From the NCBI GenBank assembly GCA_019423005.1, contig JAHZCF010000106.1, positions 1-6,836 of the forward strand: a stretch of 6,836 nt of DNA, given 5' to 3'. Source of the DNA: Haemophilus sp. GTDB taxonomy: Bacteria; Pseudomonadota; Gammaproteobacteria; Enterobacterales; Pasteurellaceae. This document shows, in pieces, positions 5,308 to 6,836 of this stretch. The notes beneath the pieces were generated by a model. It ran no database searches. It had not been told where the DNA came from and worked only from the letters and a program-made list of their open reading frames with translations. Numbering within the stretch: the stretch's first letter is position 1; the number at the start of each line of letters is the position of its first letter. The position numbers and the translations under genes are program-made.

Positions 5308-6836
5308 TTATTTACGACCCACACCTAGGAAAGATAAACCGGTTGTCGCCAATGGTTGATAGCCTTCAAGGCTACTATCATCCCATGCAGAAGGAAGTTT
5401 ACGATGAACAATCGGATAAAGTGGTACTTCAGCCGCAATAATGTTAATCGCTTCTTCCCATGATTTTTTCGCTTCAGCGTGATCTTTTGCTCTCACTGCT
5501 GCATTGAGTAATTCAGTCACTTTCGCAAATTCAGGGGTATTACTCCAGCGGAAACGACGTTTTGGCCACACATCACCACGATACCACCAGCTTAAAAGCA
5601 AGTCTAAGTCATTACCGAACACTGATGGGTCACCTGGAGCGATTGCCACTTCATATACACCTGGATCTACGTTGTTGCTGTATAACGCACCAGATTGTAA
5701 GTGTTGTAAAGTCACTTTCACACCAGGAATCTTGTTCCAAGACTCTAAAATTAACGGTGCAGATTCTTTCACCCAGTCATGGTCGGTTGCGAGCAATTCA
5801 AATTTAAGCTCAGTTACACCTGCTTCTTTTAATAATGCCGCTGCTTTTTCCGGATCATAAGGATATTGAGTTGATGCCTTAATATAATCAGGGTGAGTCG
5901 TTTGTAAGTATGATGTTGCAGCTTCTGCATTACCATCAAATACAATATCAACAAGTTTGTCAGTATTTAAACCATAGTGTAACGCTTGACGTACTTTTGG
6001 ATTGTTAAACGGAGCTTTCTCACAGTTAAACATTAAGAATAACAGGCCGAAAGATTGAACGGATTGCACTTGTTGTTTTTTGTTTTTCAAGCGACTAATG
6101 TCTAAATAAGGCACGCTTTCCATTGCTTGAGTACGTTTAGACTCTTGCGCAGTTACACGAGCTGCTGCATCAGAAAGTAATAACCAAGACATTTTTTCAA
6201 CTTGTGCTGAATATTTACCGTTGTAAGGTTCATAAGCTTCAAAGACGATTTTGTCATCTTTCACCGCTGAAACAAATTTGAATGGACCAGAACCAACTGG
6301 GTGCGCATCAAATGCAGATTGACCGACTTTGTCGATCACGTGTTTCGGTACAATTTTCACGCAAGTTAAGCGGTTAGCAAATAAAGCAAATGGATATTTC
6401 AATTTAAATTCGACCACTTTATCGTCTAAAGCTTTCACACTTTCAATGAAATCAATAAACATCACAAATAATGATTTATTGGCTGGATCCATAATACGAT
6501 TGAAAGAATACACAACGTCTTCAGTGGTGACTGGTGCGCCATCATGGAAGGTTGCGCCTTCACGTAAAGTAATACGCCATGTTTTTTCATCAACTTGTTC
6601 TGGCTCTTTTCCTGCTAAAGCAAGATAAGGTTCACGAGTTGCAGGATGCAAATCCACCAAACCTTCAAAAATGTGCAAGTTTGCTGCATAAGGTGATGCA
6701 CCACTTGATGTCATTGGGTCAAAACCGGTAGAAAGCGGATAAGCAATCCCCGCTTCAATGGTTTTACCTTTAATGTCTGCAGCAAAGGCTTTTGGTGCAA
6801 ATGTGCCTAATGTGCCACTAAATGCAAGACCTGCCC
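5308..6836 (-). CDS. Periplasmic solute-binding protein, family 5 (peptide/nickel type), 5' end outside window
   Basis: The reading frame stays open to the window edge, giving 508 visible residues; the Met at 6712-6714 is internal, not the start. Visible residues 1-19 (AGLAFSGTLGTFAPKAFAA) look like the end of a Sec signal peptide with probable cleavage after AFA, so the mature protein starts near Ala19 or Asp20. The mature start YPLSTGFDPMTSSGASPYA and FEGLVDL match the opening of DppA/OppA-type proteins. Visible residues about 82-116 (TWRITLREGATFHDG, then TTEDVVYSFNRIMDP) fit the family-5 signature, and HPVGSGPFKF is another conserved block. No lipobox Cys is seen near the cleavage site, so it is probably a soluble periplasmic protein. 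It should deliver ligand to the permeases encoded downstream on the same strand, but its own terminator separates it from them. Ligand specificity (peptide, metal chelate, heme, glutathione) cannot be assigned. Confidence 0.95.
   Translation of the reverse strand, partial: AGLAFSGTLGTFAPKAFAADIKGKTIEAGIAYPLSTGFDPMTSSGASPYAANLHIFEGLVDLHPATREPYLALAGKEPEQVDEKTWRITLREGATFHDGAPVTTEDVVYSFNRIMDPANKSLFVMFIDFIESVKALDDKVVEFKLKYPFALFANRLTCVKIVPKHVIDKVGQSAFDAHPVGSGPFKFVSAVKDDKIVFEAYEPYNGKYSAQVEKMSWLLLSDAAARVTAQESKRTQAMESVPYLDISRLKNKKQQVQSVQSFGLLFLMFNCEKAPFNNPKVRQALHYGLNTDKLVDIVFDGNAEAATSYLQTTHPDYIKASTQYPYDPEKAAALLKEAGVTELKFELLATDHDWVKESAPLILESWNKIPGVKVTLQHLQSGALYSNNVDPGVYEVAIAPGDPSVFGNDLDLLLSWWYRGDVWPKRRFRWSNTPEFAKVTELLNAAVRAKDHAEAKKSWEEAINIIAAEVPLYPIVHRKLPSAWDDSSLEGYQPLATTGLSFLGVGRK

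Noticed and set aside
5504..6628. + strand open frames of 81-118 codons opposite the binding-protein gene
   Set aside because: These are antisense to a clearly conserved family-5 binding protein and have no credible start signals or homology.

Overview
The window looks like a Pasteurellaceae chromosome, most probably Haemophilus or a close relative. The main evidence is five exact copies of the 9-base Hin-type DNA uptake signal (AAGTGCGGT or its complement). Four of them lie in or at the edge of intergenic gaps, and all five are followed by the A/T-rich tracts typical of the extended Haemophilus uptake sequence. AT-rich gaps and readily recognised gamma-proteobacterial metE and cdd products agree. 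I cannot fix the species. No mobile element, CRISPR array, tRNA or rRNA was seen.

Layout: (1) bases 1-140, + strand, hold the C-terminal end of metE (cobalamin-independent methionine synthase). (2) A hairpin at about 151-195 has T-rich flanks on both sides and probably terminates both metE and the convergent cdd gene. (3) cdd (cytidine deaminase) lies on the - strand at 226-1101, with its own ribosome binding site and a weak candidate promoter. (4) A four-gene peptide-type ABC importer locus fills 1272-6836 on the - strand. In transcription order it contains a periplasmic family-5 solute-binding protein (5308 to beyond 6836, 5' end outside the window), a DppB-type permease (4062-5015), a fused DppC-type permease plus DppD-type ATPase (2086-4062), and a DppF-type ATPase (1272-2084). 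The last three are tightly coupled, with a 1-base overlap and a 1-base gap.

The gap between the binding-protein gene and the permease genes (5016-5307) is rich in signals. In the direction of transcription it holds a strong intrinsic terminator, an uptake signal, a perfect CRP-type palindrome (TGTGA-N6-TCACA), a near-consensus sigma-70 promoter (TTGACA, 17 bases, TATGAT) and a roughly 80-base leader with a small hairpin. The CRP site is centred about 71.5 bases upstream of the inferred transcription start, a classic class I activator position. The membrane and ATPase genes therefore probably form their own transcription unit, separately controlled from the binding protein and activated by cAMP-CRP.

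Together the proteins should form an importer: the binding protein captures a peptide or similar small solute in the periplasm, the two permease domains form the channel, and the two ATPase domains power it. The substrate cannot be read from the sequence. Two features set the system apart from textbook Dpp/Opp: the covalent fusion of one permease to one ATPase, and the absence of the C-terminal cysteine motif in both ATPase domains. I see no evidence for a wholly new kind of system. The fusion architecture, the cysteine loss and the CRP-controlled internal promoter are the points most worth following up.
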